Translations under genes and position numbers: made by a program | Notes under the pieces: generated by a model | Told to the model about the DNA's origin: nothing | Databases searched by the model: none | Seen by the model: only the letters and a program-made list of their open reading frames with translations | Assembly (NCBI GenBank): GCA_934255435.1 | Contig: CAKQNZ010000001.1 | Location: forward strand, 1 to 64,000 | Origin: an uncultured Clostridia bacterium | GTDB lineage: Bacteria > Bacillota > Clostridia > Peptostreptococcales > Anaerovoracaceae | Reading direction: 5' to 3' | Length of the DNA stretch: 64,000 nucleotides | In this document: positions 56,055 to 63,465 of the stretch, one piece after another | How the letters are laid out: each line of letters starts with the position of its first letter | How positions within the stretch are numbered: the first letter of the stretch is position 1

Positions 56055-56687
56055 CTATTTATAGAGTTTCCTGTCTGTGTACATTATGATCAGGTCCACG
56101 ATGTCGTCGATGTCGATGTAGCCTGTATCTATGGAAAGGTTGTAGTTGACAGGTTCGCCCCACTTGCGGCCTGTGTGGTACGCATAGTAGTTGGCTCTCG
56201 CCTTGTCAGTGTCTTTCATGAGTTTCTTTACTTCTTTCTCCGGAACACCGTACTGCTCCACTGCACGCTTTATCTTGTCAGATTCCTCGGCATACAGGAA
56301 CACGTTCGTAGCCTCCGGCATGCCTCTGAGGACGTAATCTGCACATCTTCCGACGATGACACACGAACCTTCAGACGCTATATTCCTTATGGTATCGAAC
56401 TGCGCCAGGAAAAATCTCTCGTTCAGGGAAAGGCTTTCAGGGCCTGCTTCCCCTGTACCCATAGCTGATGCGAGACTGTAAAGGAAACTGTTCTTTGCCT
56501 TTTTCTCTGCGTCTTCCATCATTTCTTTGCTGAATCCGGATTCTTCTGCTATCCTGTCCAGCAGGAGCTTGTCGTAATAAGGGACGCCCAGCTTGTCTGC
56601 CAGCTTCTGACCTACGAGCCTTCCGCCGCTGCCGAATTCACGGCTTATCGTTATCAGTTTCTTTTTATCGTTTGAATCATTGCTCAT
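56055..56687 (-). CDS. Cytidylate-kinase-like nucleotide kinase (family 2)
   Basis: 210 residues with a P-loop-type start (ISREFGSGGRLVGQKLADKLG), VIVGRCADYVLRG and ANVFLYAEESDKIKR segments, and a C-terminal Asp-rich TGYIDIDDIVDLI. This is the cytidylate-kinase-like family common in clostridia, distinct from the main cmk; the true phosphate acceptor is not established. AGGAGG precedes the ATG. It is isolated, with the YjiH-type gene starting about 1.7 kb away on the same strand. Confidence 0.85.
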   Translation of the reverse strand: MSNDSNDKKKLITISREFGSGGRLVGQKLADKLGVPYYDKLLLDRIAEESGFSKEMMEDAEKKAKNSFLYSLASAMGTGEAGPESLSLNERFFLAQFDTIRNIASEGSCVIVGRCADYVLRGMPEATNVFLYAEESDKIKRAVEQYGVPEKEVKKLMKDTDKARANYYAYHTGRKWGEPVNYNLSIDTGYIDIDDIVDLIIMYTDRKLYK

Positions 56688-56891
56688 GTCAGTACCTCCT
56701 GATATTTATATAATATTCTAACACTTCCTGCCTTTAAATACAAATGCAAAATCACCCTTGTTTTCTGATACTGCAGGCTTTACATATATCAGACAGGCAA
56801 AAAGGAACTCCGGCGGCACCTTTGATCTTGGGAGGATCTTCGGTGCAGCCGGAGCCTGGTTTGAAATCAGTTCTTGATAAATGTTATTTTA

Positions 56892-58397
56892 TCAGAACAG
56901 GAAATGTATAGCTAACGCAGCAAGCGGGATCGCAACGATAGTTCTTTCGAGGAAGCATACGAGGAGCTCCCAGAATTTTATCGGTGACTTTGTTGCCAGC
57001 ATAACAGTTGCAGTCTCCGAGAAAAAGATTATCTGTACCATCGATACGAGGCAGACGAATATTCTGGCTTTCATACCTATAGCCACTGTTGCTGCTGTTC
57101 CGTTCATTACCAGAACAGGCAGGAACATCTCTGCGATACCAACCGGCATCGATGGTGCGATAGCTGCTGCATCAGGTACCTGACAAAGCATAAGGAGGGG
57201 CTGGAATATATATCCGAGCCATGTGAATACCGGCGTGTATTCAGCGATTATCATAGCTGATACACCTACACCGGAGATCATCGTCAGTACCTGCGGCATT
57301 ATTACAACGCTGTCTTTAAGGCTAAGCCCTACATCTTTGTGCAGACCTCTTGAGATCGCTGCACGTGTCACAGCTCTCCTGCATCCACGAGGTATAGTCT
57401 GTGAATCATATCTCACTTCACCTTTACGTTCTTCGTCAGTCTGTTCCTTGCCATTATAGAAAATGTTCTTCTTGCGGCTTACAGGCGGTATCCTTACCAT
57501 TATCATCTCAAGGATGAATACCATGATGAAGCTGATGAAGTATATCTTTGCAAAATTCGATCCGCATCCGGCGGTTTCTATGACCAGACCTGCGAATCCT
57601 ATACTTACTGCCGAGAATCCGGTCATGATAGCAACCATCTCTTTTTCAGTATAGACATTGTTTTTCCATAATCTGTTGGTTATCAGCACGCCCAGTGAGG
57701 ATGAGCTTACGAATGACGCTGTAGCATCCAGTGCTGCCTTTCCAGGCACTTTGAACAGCGGTCTCATCAGTGGCTCCAGCAGAGCACCTACTATCTCGAG
57801 TATGCCATAGTTCAGCAGGAACGGCATGAACACCGCACCAACGATGATTATTCCGAATACGCCCTTGCAGACCGGCGGGATAACGTTGCCGCCTGTGGAG
57901 TCGCTGACGATCATTTCAGGTGCGTTCACACCGAGTGTCAGCCACAGAGTATATACCAGGACATATATGAATCCCAGTGCGAACAGTACAGTATGTACGA
58001 CTGTATCGTTCTCGTATACATCAAGCAGTATGTTGGAATGTTTGCCTCTGTCTATGTATTTGCGGTAAACGTGCAGACACAGGTTTCCGCCTATGAGGAC
58101 AGTCAGTATCCAGTATATGACGTTTCCGAACAGGTCCAGGAACCCGTTGTAAAGGAAACTGAATATGGTCTCCGAGCTGCCGTCCGCTTTAGGTATCGAG
58201 CAGAAGAATACTGCTATACCTATGGCGCTGCATATCAGGAACAGCAACAGACCTTTCATTTTACGGCTTTTGCTCAGCTTCAGCTCGTCCAGTTCTGCGG
58301 ACTGCATGTCCGGATCGAGTTCAGGGACGATGTCGTCGATGATCTCATCAACGACATCTGCTCCTTTTTTCTTTATATCTACTGTATTGGAATCCAT
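56892..58397 (-). CDS. YjiH-type membrane protein with nucleoside-recognition (Gate) domains
   Basis: 501 residues, about eleven membrane helices, with two gate-type segments (LNYGILEIVGALLEPLMRPL and YIFQPLLMLCQVPDAAAIAP) typical of the YjiH/nucleoside-recognition family, plus an acidic N-terminal leader of about 45 residues. The family is proposed to transport small molecules; substrate unknown. It follows speB by 3 nt, so it is translationally coupled to agmatinase. A role in moving agmatine, putrescine or urea is a fair guess from context only. Confidence 0.8.
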   Translation of the reverse strand: MDSNTVDIKKKGADVVDEIIDDIVPELDPDMQSAELDELKLSKSRKMKGLLLFLICSAIGIAVFFCSIPKADGSSETIFSFLYNGFLDLFGNVIYWILTVLIGGNLCLHVYRKYIDRGKHSNILLDVYENDTVVHTVLFALGFIYVLVYTLWLTLGVNAPEMIVSDSTGGNVIPPVCKGVFGIIIVGAVFMPFLLNYGILEIVGALLEPLMRPLFKVPGKAALDATASFVSSSSLGVLITNRLWKNNVYTEKEMVAIMTGFSAVSIGFAGLVIETAGCGSNFAKIYFISFIMVFILEMIMVRIPPVSRKKNIFYNGKEQTDEERKGEVRYDSQTIPRGCRRAVTRAAISRGLHKDVGLSLKDSVVIMPQVLTMISGVGVSAMIIAEYTPVFTWLGYIFQPLLMLCQVPDAAAIAPSMPVGIAEMFLPVLVMNGTAATVAIGMKARIFVCLVSMVQIIFFSETATVMLATKSPIKFWELLVCFLERTIVAIPLAALAIHFLF

Positions 58398-58400
58398 TTT

Positions 58401-59354
58401 TTATTTACCTGCCTGTTTCTTTGCCGCCAGTATCGAAAGATATTCGAATACGATGTTTGCAGCCAGGTACGCTGTCGTTTCACCTGCTGTGTCATATGCA
58501 GGAAGAACTTCAACGATATCGAAGCCTATGAAGTTCAGATCCTTGATACGTCTTACGATATCCAGGGATTCATACGAAGTGAATCCGCCTACTTCCGGTG
58601 TACCAGTTCCTGGTGCGTATGCCGGGTCTACGAAGTCGATATCGAAAGTCAGGAAACATGGTGTGTCGCCTACACGGTTCAGGATCTCTTTGATGAGAGC
58701 GTCGAATCCCATTTCACGAACTTTGTGTGCAGGGATCAGTTCCATTCCCAGTTCTGCTGCCAGCTTGTGCTCGTCAGGATCGTAAAGTGATCCTCTCATG
58801 CCGATCTGGATCGAGTGTGACGGATCGATGAGGCCTTCTTCGATGGCTCTGCGGAACGGCGTACCGTGGTTGTATTTCTGTCCGAAAACTTCGTCGCACA
58901 GGTCTGAATGTGAGTCGAAGTGCACCAGCGCAACTTTGCCGTGCTTCTTTGCTACTGCACGGAGTTCAGCCAGTGTGATGGAGTGGTCTCCGCCCAGTAC
59001 GATAGGTACTGCACCTGCTTCACAGATCTTGCTCACGCCTTCTTCGATGGCGTCGTAAGTAGGGTGGATATATCCAGGAGTCACATTGAAATCTCCCAGG
59101 TCAGCGCCTTTGAGGCTGTCCATGATATTTACCTGCAGGATAACATTGTTAGGCTTCATCATTGCTGAAATGCTTCTGATAGCTGCCGGACCGAAACGTG
59201 ATCCCGAACGGAATGAACTTGCTGTATCGAACGGCGCTCCTGCGATGGCGAAGTCAAGACCTTCTGCTGAGTCGAGTCTCGGCATCCTCATAAAAGTTCC
59301 CATATTGCAGAAACGTGGTGATGATAAAGCGCTTGCTGGTTGTTTTACATTCAT
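58401..59354 (-). CDS. speB: Agmatinase (ureohydrolase family)
   Basis: 317 residues with all binuclear Mn-site motifs: GGDHSIT, HFDSHSD and DIDFVDPAYAPGTGTPE. It hydrolyses agmatine (or a related guanidino compound) to putrescine and urea. The YjiH-type gene follows immediately and a LysR regulator is divergent upstream, the usual layout of a regulated catabolic pair. GAGGAGG precedes the ATG. Confidence 0.9.
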   Translation of the reverse strand: MNVKQPASALSSPRFCNMGTFMRMPRLDSAEGLDFAIAGAPFDTASSFRSGSRFGPAAIRSISAMMKPNNVILQVNIMDSLKGADLGDFNVTPGYIHPTYDAIEEGVSKICEAGAVPIVLGGDHSITLAELRAVAKKHGKVALVHFDSHSDLCDEVFGQKYNHGTPFRRAIEEGLIDPSHSIQIGMRGSLYDPDEHKLAAELGMELIPAHKVREMGFDALIKEILNRVGDTPCFLTFDIDFVDPAYAPGTGTPEVGGFTSYESLDIVRRIKDLNFIGFDIVEVLPAYDTAGETTAYLAANIVFEYLSILAAKKQAGK

Positions 59355-59735
59355 TGTGAAATCCTCCTCTTCAGTTATCGTGATTCATTTGCTTGCGTTA
59401 TTGCATACTTCCTCATGTTGTTATACAATTAAACAGATGGTGTACAAATATGACACATCCTCTCTTGTTGGTGCTATACTAACATATACAGACAGAGTTT
59501 GTCCTATTTCATATAGTTATAGGTTATATTGTAAACCATATAACCCCTTCTGTCGGACGGACTTGTGCAAAGTCCCGGACCGCTGTAATGATGGGGCGTC
59601 CCGCCTTTTTGGAGTCATCGGACCCGTTCCGACAAAATCCGTAAAAAAATTTTGATTTTTTATCAGATATGATATTTTTTTAACGAAATATACATTCTGG
59701 TCTGTATAATGCATAAGCTGAAAGGAGACCCTGAA
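59355..59735. other. Divergent regulatory region between speB and the LysR gene
   Basis: 380 bp, AT-rich. A TATACTAACATATAC block near 59471-59488 and a TTATACAATT block near 59417-59427 are promoter-like, and the position suits LysR control of speB. No clear long dyad, riboswitch or gene was found. Confidence 0.45.
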
Positions 59736-60635
59736 ATGAATCTTAATTCTTTTGTATACGTTGCTGAGATCGAGCGATGCGGTTCTATAAACAGAGCGGC
59801 GCAGAATCTTTATACATCCCAGTCCAACCTCAGTACAGCGCTGAAAGCTCTGGAAGAGGAGCTGGGATACCCCATATTCAGACGTACCAGCAACGGCAGC
59901 GTGCCGACTCCGGAGGGGTATCTTTTCATACAGTCCGCCAAGGCGATACTTGAGGAAATAGACAAGATAGAGGATATCCCCCAGCGTACAGGCATCGGCG
60001 ACACCATCTCCCTGACATGCAACTGGTCTGCCCAGGTGCTGCAGTGTCTTGTTGATTTCAAGGAGCACAACCATCCGGAAGCTCACGACACCTACCGTGA
60101 GACCAGTATCGTCCAGACCTTCGACTGTATCTACGAAAACCGCTACAGACTGGCAATGGTGGACTGTTTCCACTCCAATCTGGAAAAATACTGCGAAATG
60201 GCCAGAAAAACCAATATCGAGCCTATCGTCATGCAGCAGGATATCCCGGCAGTAGCGCTGATGTCCGATTCACATCCGCTGGCACATAGAAAAAGTGTAT
60301 CTCTGAAGGAAGTCTATTCCTACCCGCTGGTACTGTTCGAGGATTACAGCAATGCTGAATCCATGGAGCTGATGAGGCTGAAACCGTCCCAGCAGATACT
60401 TTATCTGTATGACAGGGGCGGTCTGCTGGACGTAATGCAGACAAGCGAAAGTATATCGATATTGAAGAAGAATACCTTCGTGGACCTTGAAAAATACGGG
60501 CTGGTGGAGCTGCCTATCTACGATTTCCCTGATACATATGATATAGTCCTGCTGAAGCGCAGCTACTATCAGCTGAACAGCCGTGAGGAGGCTTTTATAA
60601 AGCACCTGCAGGAACAGATGCAGGCCGGCAGCTGA
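59736..60635 (+). CDS. LysR-family transcriptional regulator
   Basis: 299 residues. N-terminal winged helix-turn-helix (FVYVAEIERCGSINRAAQNL, QSNLSTALKALEEELGYPIF, residues 5-60) and a C-terminal periplasmic-binding-protein-like effector domain (about 90-295). Divergent from speB, so it probably controls agmatine or arginine use in response to a metabolite of that pathway. Start 59736 has AAAGGAGACC upstream. Confidence 0.88.
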   Translation: MNLNSFVYVAEIERCGSINRAAQNLYTSQSNLSTALKALEEELGYPIFRRTSNGSVPTPEGYLFIQSAKAILEEIDKIEDIPQRTGIGDTISLTCNWSAQVLQCLVDFKEHNHPEAHDTYRETSIVQTFDCIYENRYRLAMVDCFHSNLEKYCEMARKTNIEPIVMQQDIPAVALMSDSHPLAHRKSVSLKEVYSYPLVLFEDYSNAESMELMRLKPSQQILYLYDRGGLLDVMQTSESISILKKNTFVDLEKYGLVELPIYDFPDTYDIVLLKRSYYQLNSREEAFIKHLQEQMQAGS

Positions 60636-60698
60636 CAGTTACGGCGATCCGGGCTTTCATTTTCTTTGATTTCAACTCCATGAAAATTCAAAAAAGCC

Positions 60699-60729
60699 TT
60701 GACCTGAACCTGACTTGAGGTTGTATGAT
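60699..60729 (+). promoter_or_regulatory. MerR-type promoter with 19-bp spacer before the flavodoxin gene
   Basis: TTGACC (60699-60704), 19-bp spacer, TATGAT (60724-60729). Inside the spacer lies the dyad ACCTGAAC-CT-GACTTGAGGT (60702-60721). The long spacer is the defining feature of MerR-activated promoters, and the dyad matches the one before the MerR gene (15620-15639) at 16 of 20 positions. Confidence 0.8.
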
Positions 60730-60992
60730 TGAGCTATAGACAAAACCGGGCTTTCTGACGAATTTATATGTCCGCCTGAGGGCACATACACCAACTTCAG
60801 GGGCAGTGGTGCCGTCGCAGGCTGAGGCGGACCTTTGGAATCTGAAAAGATCCCGCAGAAACTCCGGTACCGGTAAATATGCTGATATCCCCTGCAGCTA
60901 CCGTCTCCCGAAAAGGCGGCCCTCAGATTTCAGAAGCACCGGCAATGATACTTTTTTAACAATAACGTAAATAAAAGACAGGCGTGATAAAA

Positions 60993-61472
60993 ATGGCAAT
61001 GATACTGACAGCTTATTTTTCAGCAGGCGGCATTACCGCAGTAGCAGCAAAGACACTGGCGGAGGCAGCAGGCTCGGACCTTTACGAGATCCGCCCGGCA
61101 GTACCATATACGAACGCTGACCTCGACTGGATGAACAAGAAAAGCCGCAGCAGCGTGGAGATGAATGACCTTTCATGTCGTCCTGAAATAGCAGGCAAAG
61201 TCGACGATATGTCCGGCTACGATACGATCCTTCTCGGCTTCCCGATCTGGTGGTACAGAGAACCCAGCATAATCGACACTTTCCTCGAGAGCTATGATTT
61301 TATCGGTAAAAAAATAATCCTGTTTGCCACATCAGGGGGCAGTGGATTCGGCAAAACAGTCCACGGACTGAGAAAACTTGCACCAGGATCCGAAATCGTC
61401 GAAGGCAGACTTCTTAACGGCAGACCCAGCAAAGAAGAACTCAAGGAATGGCTCGCAAGCCTGGGATTATAA
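60993..61472 (+). CDS. Short-chain flavodoxin-family protein
   Basis: 159 residues of the flavodoxin fold: ILTAYFSAGGITAVAAK phosphate loop, ILLGFPIWWYREPSIIDTFLE, and FATSGGSGFGKTVHGLRKLAP. The family includes electron carriers and NAD(P)H:quinone-type reductases; FMN is the expected cofactor. The long leader (about 250 nt) follows a MerR-type promoter, so expression is likely induced by a stress or small molecule. Start is uncertain: ATG 60993 or a GTG three codons upstream; the ribosome site is weak for both. Confidence 0.8.
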   Translation: MAMILTAYFSAGGITAVAAKTLAEAAGSDLYEIRPAVPYTNADLDWMNKKSRSSVEMNDLSCRPEIAGKVDDMSGYDTILLGFPIWWYREPSIIDTFLESYDFIGKKIILFATSGGSGFGKTVHGLRKLAPGSEIVEGRLLNGRPSKEELKEWLASLGL

Positions 61473-61745
61473 AAAAAAAAAGTGTGCAAGACGAAATCTT
61501 TGATTTCTTTGCACACATGTTGCTGCTGTGCAGCAACGCATTTCATGTACTTTTTTGCCTTTCTGTCCGAAGAACCGCAAGGTGATTCGCCAGACAGAAC
61601 GGACAGCGTAGCCGCAGGCGCAGGAGCGAGCATCAGCGAGCGTTGAAACTCCGGAAATATCTCCAACGGAGATATTTCCTATGTTAGAACAAAAGTGGCT
61701 TCGCCACGTTTTATCATATGAAACTTTTGTTGATATCACGGCAAT
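61473..61745 (-). repeat. Mosaic repeat M5, full-length with terminal hairpin and T run
   Basis: Read on the minus strand: GAACAAAAGTGGC-family hairpin (complement at 61687-61736), GGAAATATCTCC/GGAGATATTTCC hairpin, CAACGCTCGCTGATGCTCGC...CGCTGTCCGTT module, GGACAGAAAGGCAAAAAAGT, AAATGCGTTGCTGC/GCAGCAACATG hairpin, and GTGTGCAAAG/CTTGCACAC with about ten T. It matches M2 and M3 block by block. It abuts the flavodoxin stop from the opposite strand. Confidence 0.85.
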
Positions 61746-61944
61746 ATCTAAAATGATATTGCTTCCATATTAACAAATGTCGATGCAGCTATAAATAACG
61801 GTTGCAACCCTCGCATAAAACATGCCTTCTCCCCCTGCTGAAAGTCAGATAACAGCTCTGATAAGCAGACCCCCGGCACGATATGTGGGGGTTTTCTTTA
61901 TAATCTGGTGAGCCGCAGATTTCCCCGGAAAGAGAACTGCGACC

Positions 61945-62036
61945 TGCATGGAACAAAAGTGGCTTCGCCACGTTTTATCATATGAAACTTTTGTTGATAT
62001 TCCGGAAATATCGAAAACGATATTTCCTGCATAATA
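61945..62036 (-). repeat. Mosaic repeat M6 (partial copy)
   Basis: A 50-bp stretch (61951-62000, beginning GAACAAAAGTGGCTTCGCCA) is identical to 61687-61736 in M5, exactly 264 bp away. It is followed by a GGAAATATC/GATATTTCC hairpin of the same module class. A GC-rich hairpin with ACCCCCGGC/GTGGGGGT arms lies between the copies (61868-61897). Confidence 0.8.
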
Positions 62037-62091
62037 AAAACAATCAGCGATGGCCACCAACGCTTATGCTCCAGGCTGGCAGCGGAGTATA

Positions 62092-62414
62092 ATGGGTCGT
62101 AATGGCTCGGTTTAAATCCAAAAACGTCCCTTTCCACCGGCCTGCCCAGGACCAGCGCAGCACATCAAGCTGACGGCCTCTCCATTTGGGTCGTTATGGC
62201 TCATTTCTTTCACAAAAACGTCCCTTTCCACGGGTTCGCCCGGTGCCAGCGCAGCACATCAAGCCGGTGACCTTTCCACATGGGTCGTAATAGCTCGTTT
62301 CATACCAAAAAACGTCCCTTTCCACCGGCCTGCCCAGGACCAGCGCAGCACATCAAGCTGACGGCCTCTCCATTTGGGTCGTTATGGCTCATTTCTTTCA
62401 CAAAAACGTCCCTT
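62092..62414 (+). repeat. Array vi: four 41-bp elements forming a 188-bp higher-order tandem repeat
   Basis: Left cores GGGTCGT at 62094, 62188, 62282 and 62376 and right ends CCCTT at 62132, 62226, 62320 and 62414, all exactly 94 bp apart. Here the intervals are also repeated: units one and three are near-identical and units two and four are near-identical, so the array is a two-unit (188 bp) repeat present twice. All right arms are AACGTCCCTT. No frame is shared, since 94 is not a multiple of 3. Confidence 0.92.
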
Positions 62415-62493
62415 TCCACGGGTTCACCCGGTGCCTGCGCAGCACAACAGGCAGTTCCTGTCATCGCTCGACTCCATCGTTCTCTCTGTTTCC

Positions 62494-63465
62494 TCAGCGG
62501 CCTGTCATATAGCTGAGGGCTTCACCGATATCTGCATCTATACAGATGGAGCGCTTTGCTATATCTGCCGGTGCTCCGGCTTCTCCGTAGTTGATGCAGG
62601 CGTATACAGCCTCACGGTTTGCGGCGGTCATTTTCCAGAACGGATATTTTATTATCACCGGAGTGTTTCCGCCAACCCCCAGCTCCAGATAGACTACTCT
62701 ACCTTTCCTGTGCTTTTTCACGAAATCGCTGTATCTGGCGGCGGCTTCATGCCAGCCGCTGTCCTCAACAAAAGTTCCGTCTGCCCTGAGATTCATCGTC
62801 ATCGGTCTGCCGCACTTCGGGCAGATCGGCACAAGCTCAGGCGATATGCTCATAGAAACGCTGCCATCGCTGCACAATTCTCCATTTTCATCAATGGAAA
62901 ATCCCTGGGACCGGAGCATTTGCATAACGATATCACGATTGTCGTATGTCTCCTTGTGACATGGTTTCGAACACTGCCATAGTCCATAATCGCCCTGGGT
63001 GTAAAAAAGCCGCTGCTTGTCGAATCCTGCTTTCTGGAAACAATGATCCACATTTGTAGTCAGCACGAAATATTCCTTGCCTCGAACCAGTTCCAGCAGG
63101 TCGTCGTAAACCGGTTTCGGTGCACTCATATAGCGGTTTATCCATATATAGCGGCTCCAGTATGCCCAGTATTCCTCCAGTGTCCTGTAGGAATAGAAAC
63201 CTCCGTAATACATATTCTCGAAACCGTATTTCGCACTGAAGTCAGAAAAATACCGCCTGAACCTTTCCCCGGAGTAGGTGAACCCTGCCGATGTGGAAAG
63301 GCCGGCACCTGCTCCGATCACAACAGCGTCCGCCTGCTCTGTCAGCTGCTTCAGACTGCCTGCAAGCACAGCGTTCTCTCCGCATGACCTGGCATCTTCA
63401 GCCATTTTCCTGCACTCATCCCAGCAGCTTGCTGTAGATATCATAGTCTTTTTCTTTAAAAACAT
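62494..63465 (-). CDS. Class M sirtuin (SirTM), protein ADP-ribosyltransferase type
   Basis: 323 residues. NAD-binding GAGAGLSTSAG (51-61) and TTNVD (136-140); where usual sirtuins have the catalytic His (HG), this has TQG with Gln157, as in class M sirtuins. Zinc ligands C165-x3-C169 and C215-x2-C218. SirTM proteins ADP-ribosylate a carrier protein rather than deacetylate. The start at 63465 follows a perfect GGAGGTGA located within the macrodomain gene, giving a 50-bp overlap and translational coupling. The two are a known functional pair. Confidence 0.88.
   Translation of the reverse strand: MFLKKKTMISTASCWDECRKMAEDARSCGENAVLAGSLKQLTEQADAVVIGAGAGLSTSAGFTYSGERFRRYFSDFSAKYGFENMYYGGFYSYRTLEEYWAYWSRYIWINRYMSAPKPVYDDLLELVRGKEYFVLTTNVDHCFQKAGFDKQRLFYTQGDYGLWQCSKPCHKETYDNRDIVMQMLRSQGFSIDENGELCSDGSVSMSISPELVPICPKCGRPMTMNLRADGTFVEDSGWHEAAARYSDFVKKHRKGRVVYLELGVGGNTPVIIKYPFWKMTAANREAVYACINYGEAGAPADIAKRSICIDADIGEALSYMTGR

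Noticed and set aside
5805-62414. Integron attC sites
   Set aside because: Lengths are constant at about 41 bp, the core RYYYAAC/GTTRRRY ends are missing, and no cassettes or integrase lie between them.
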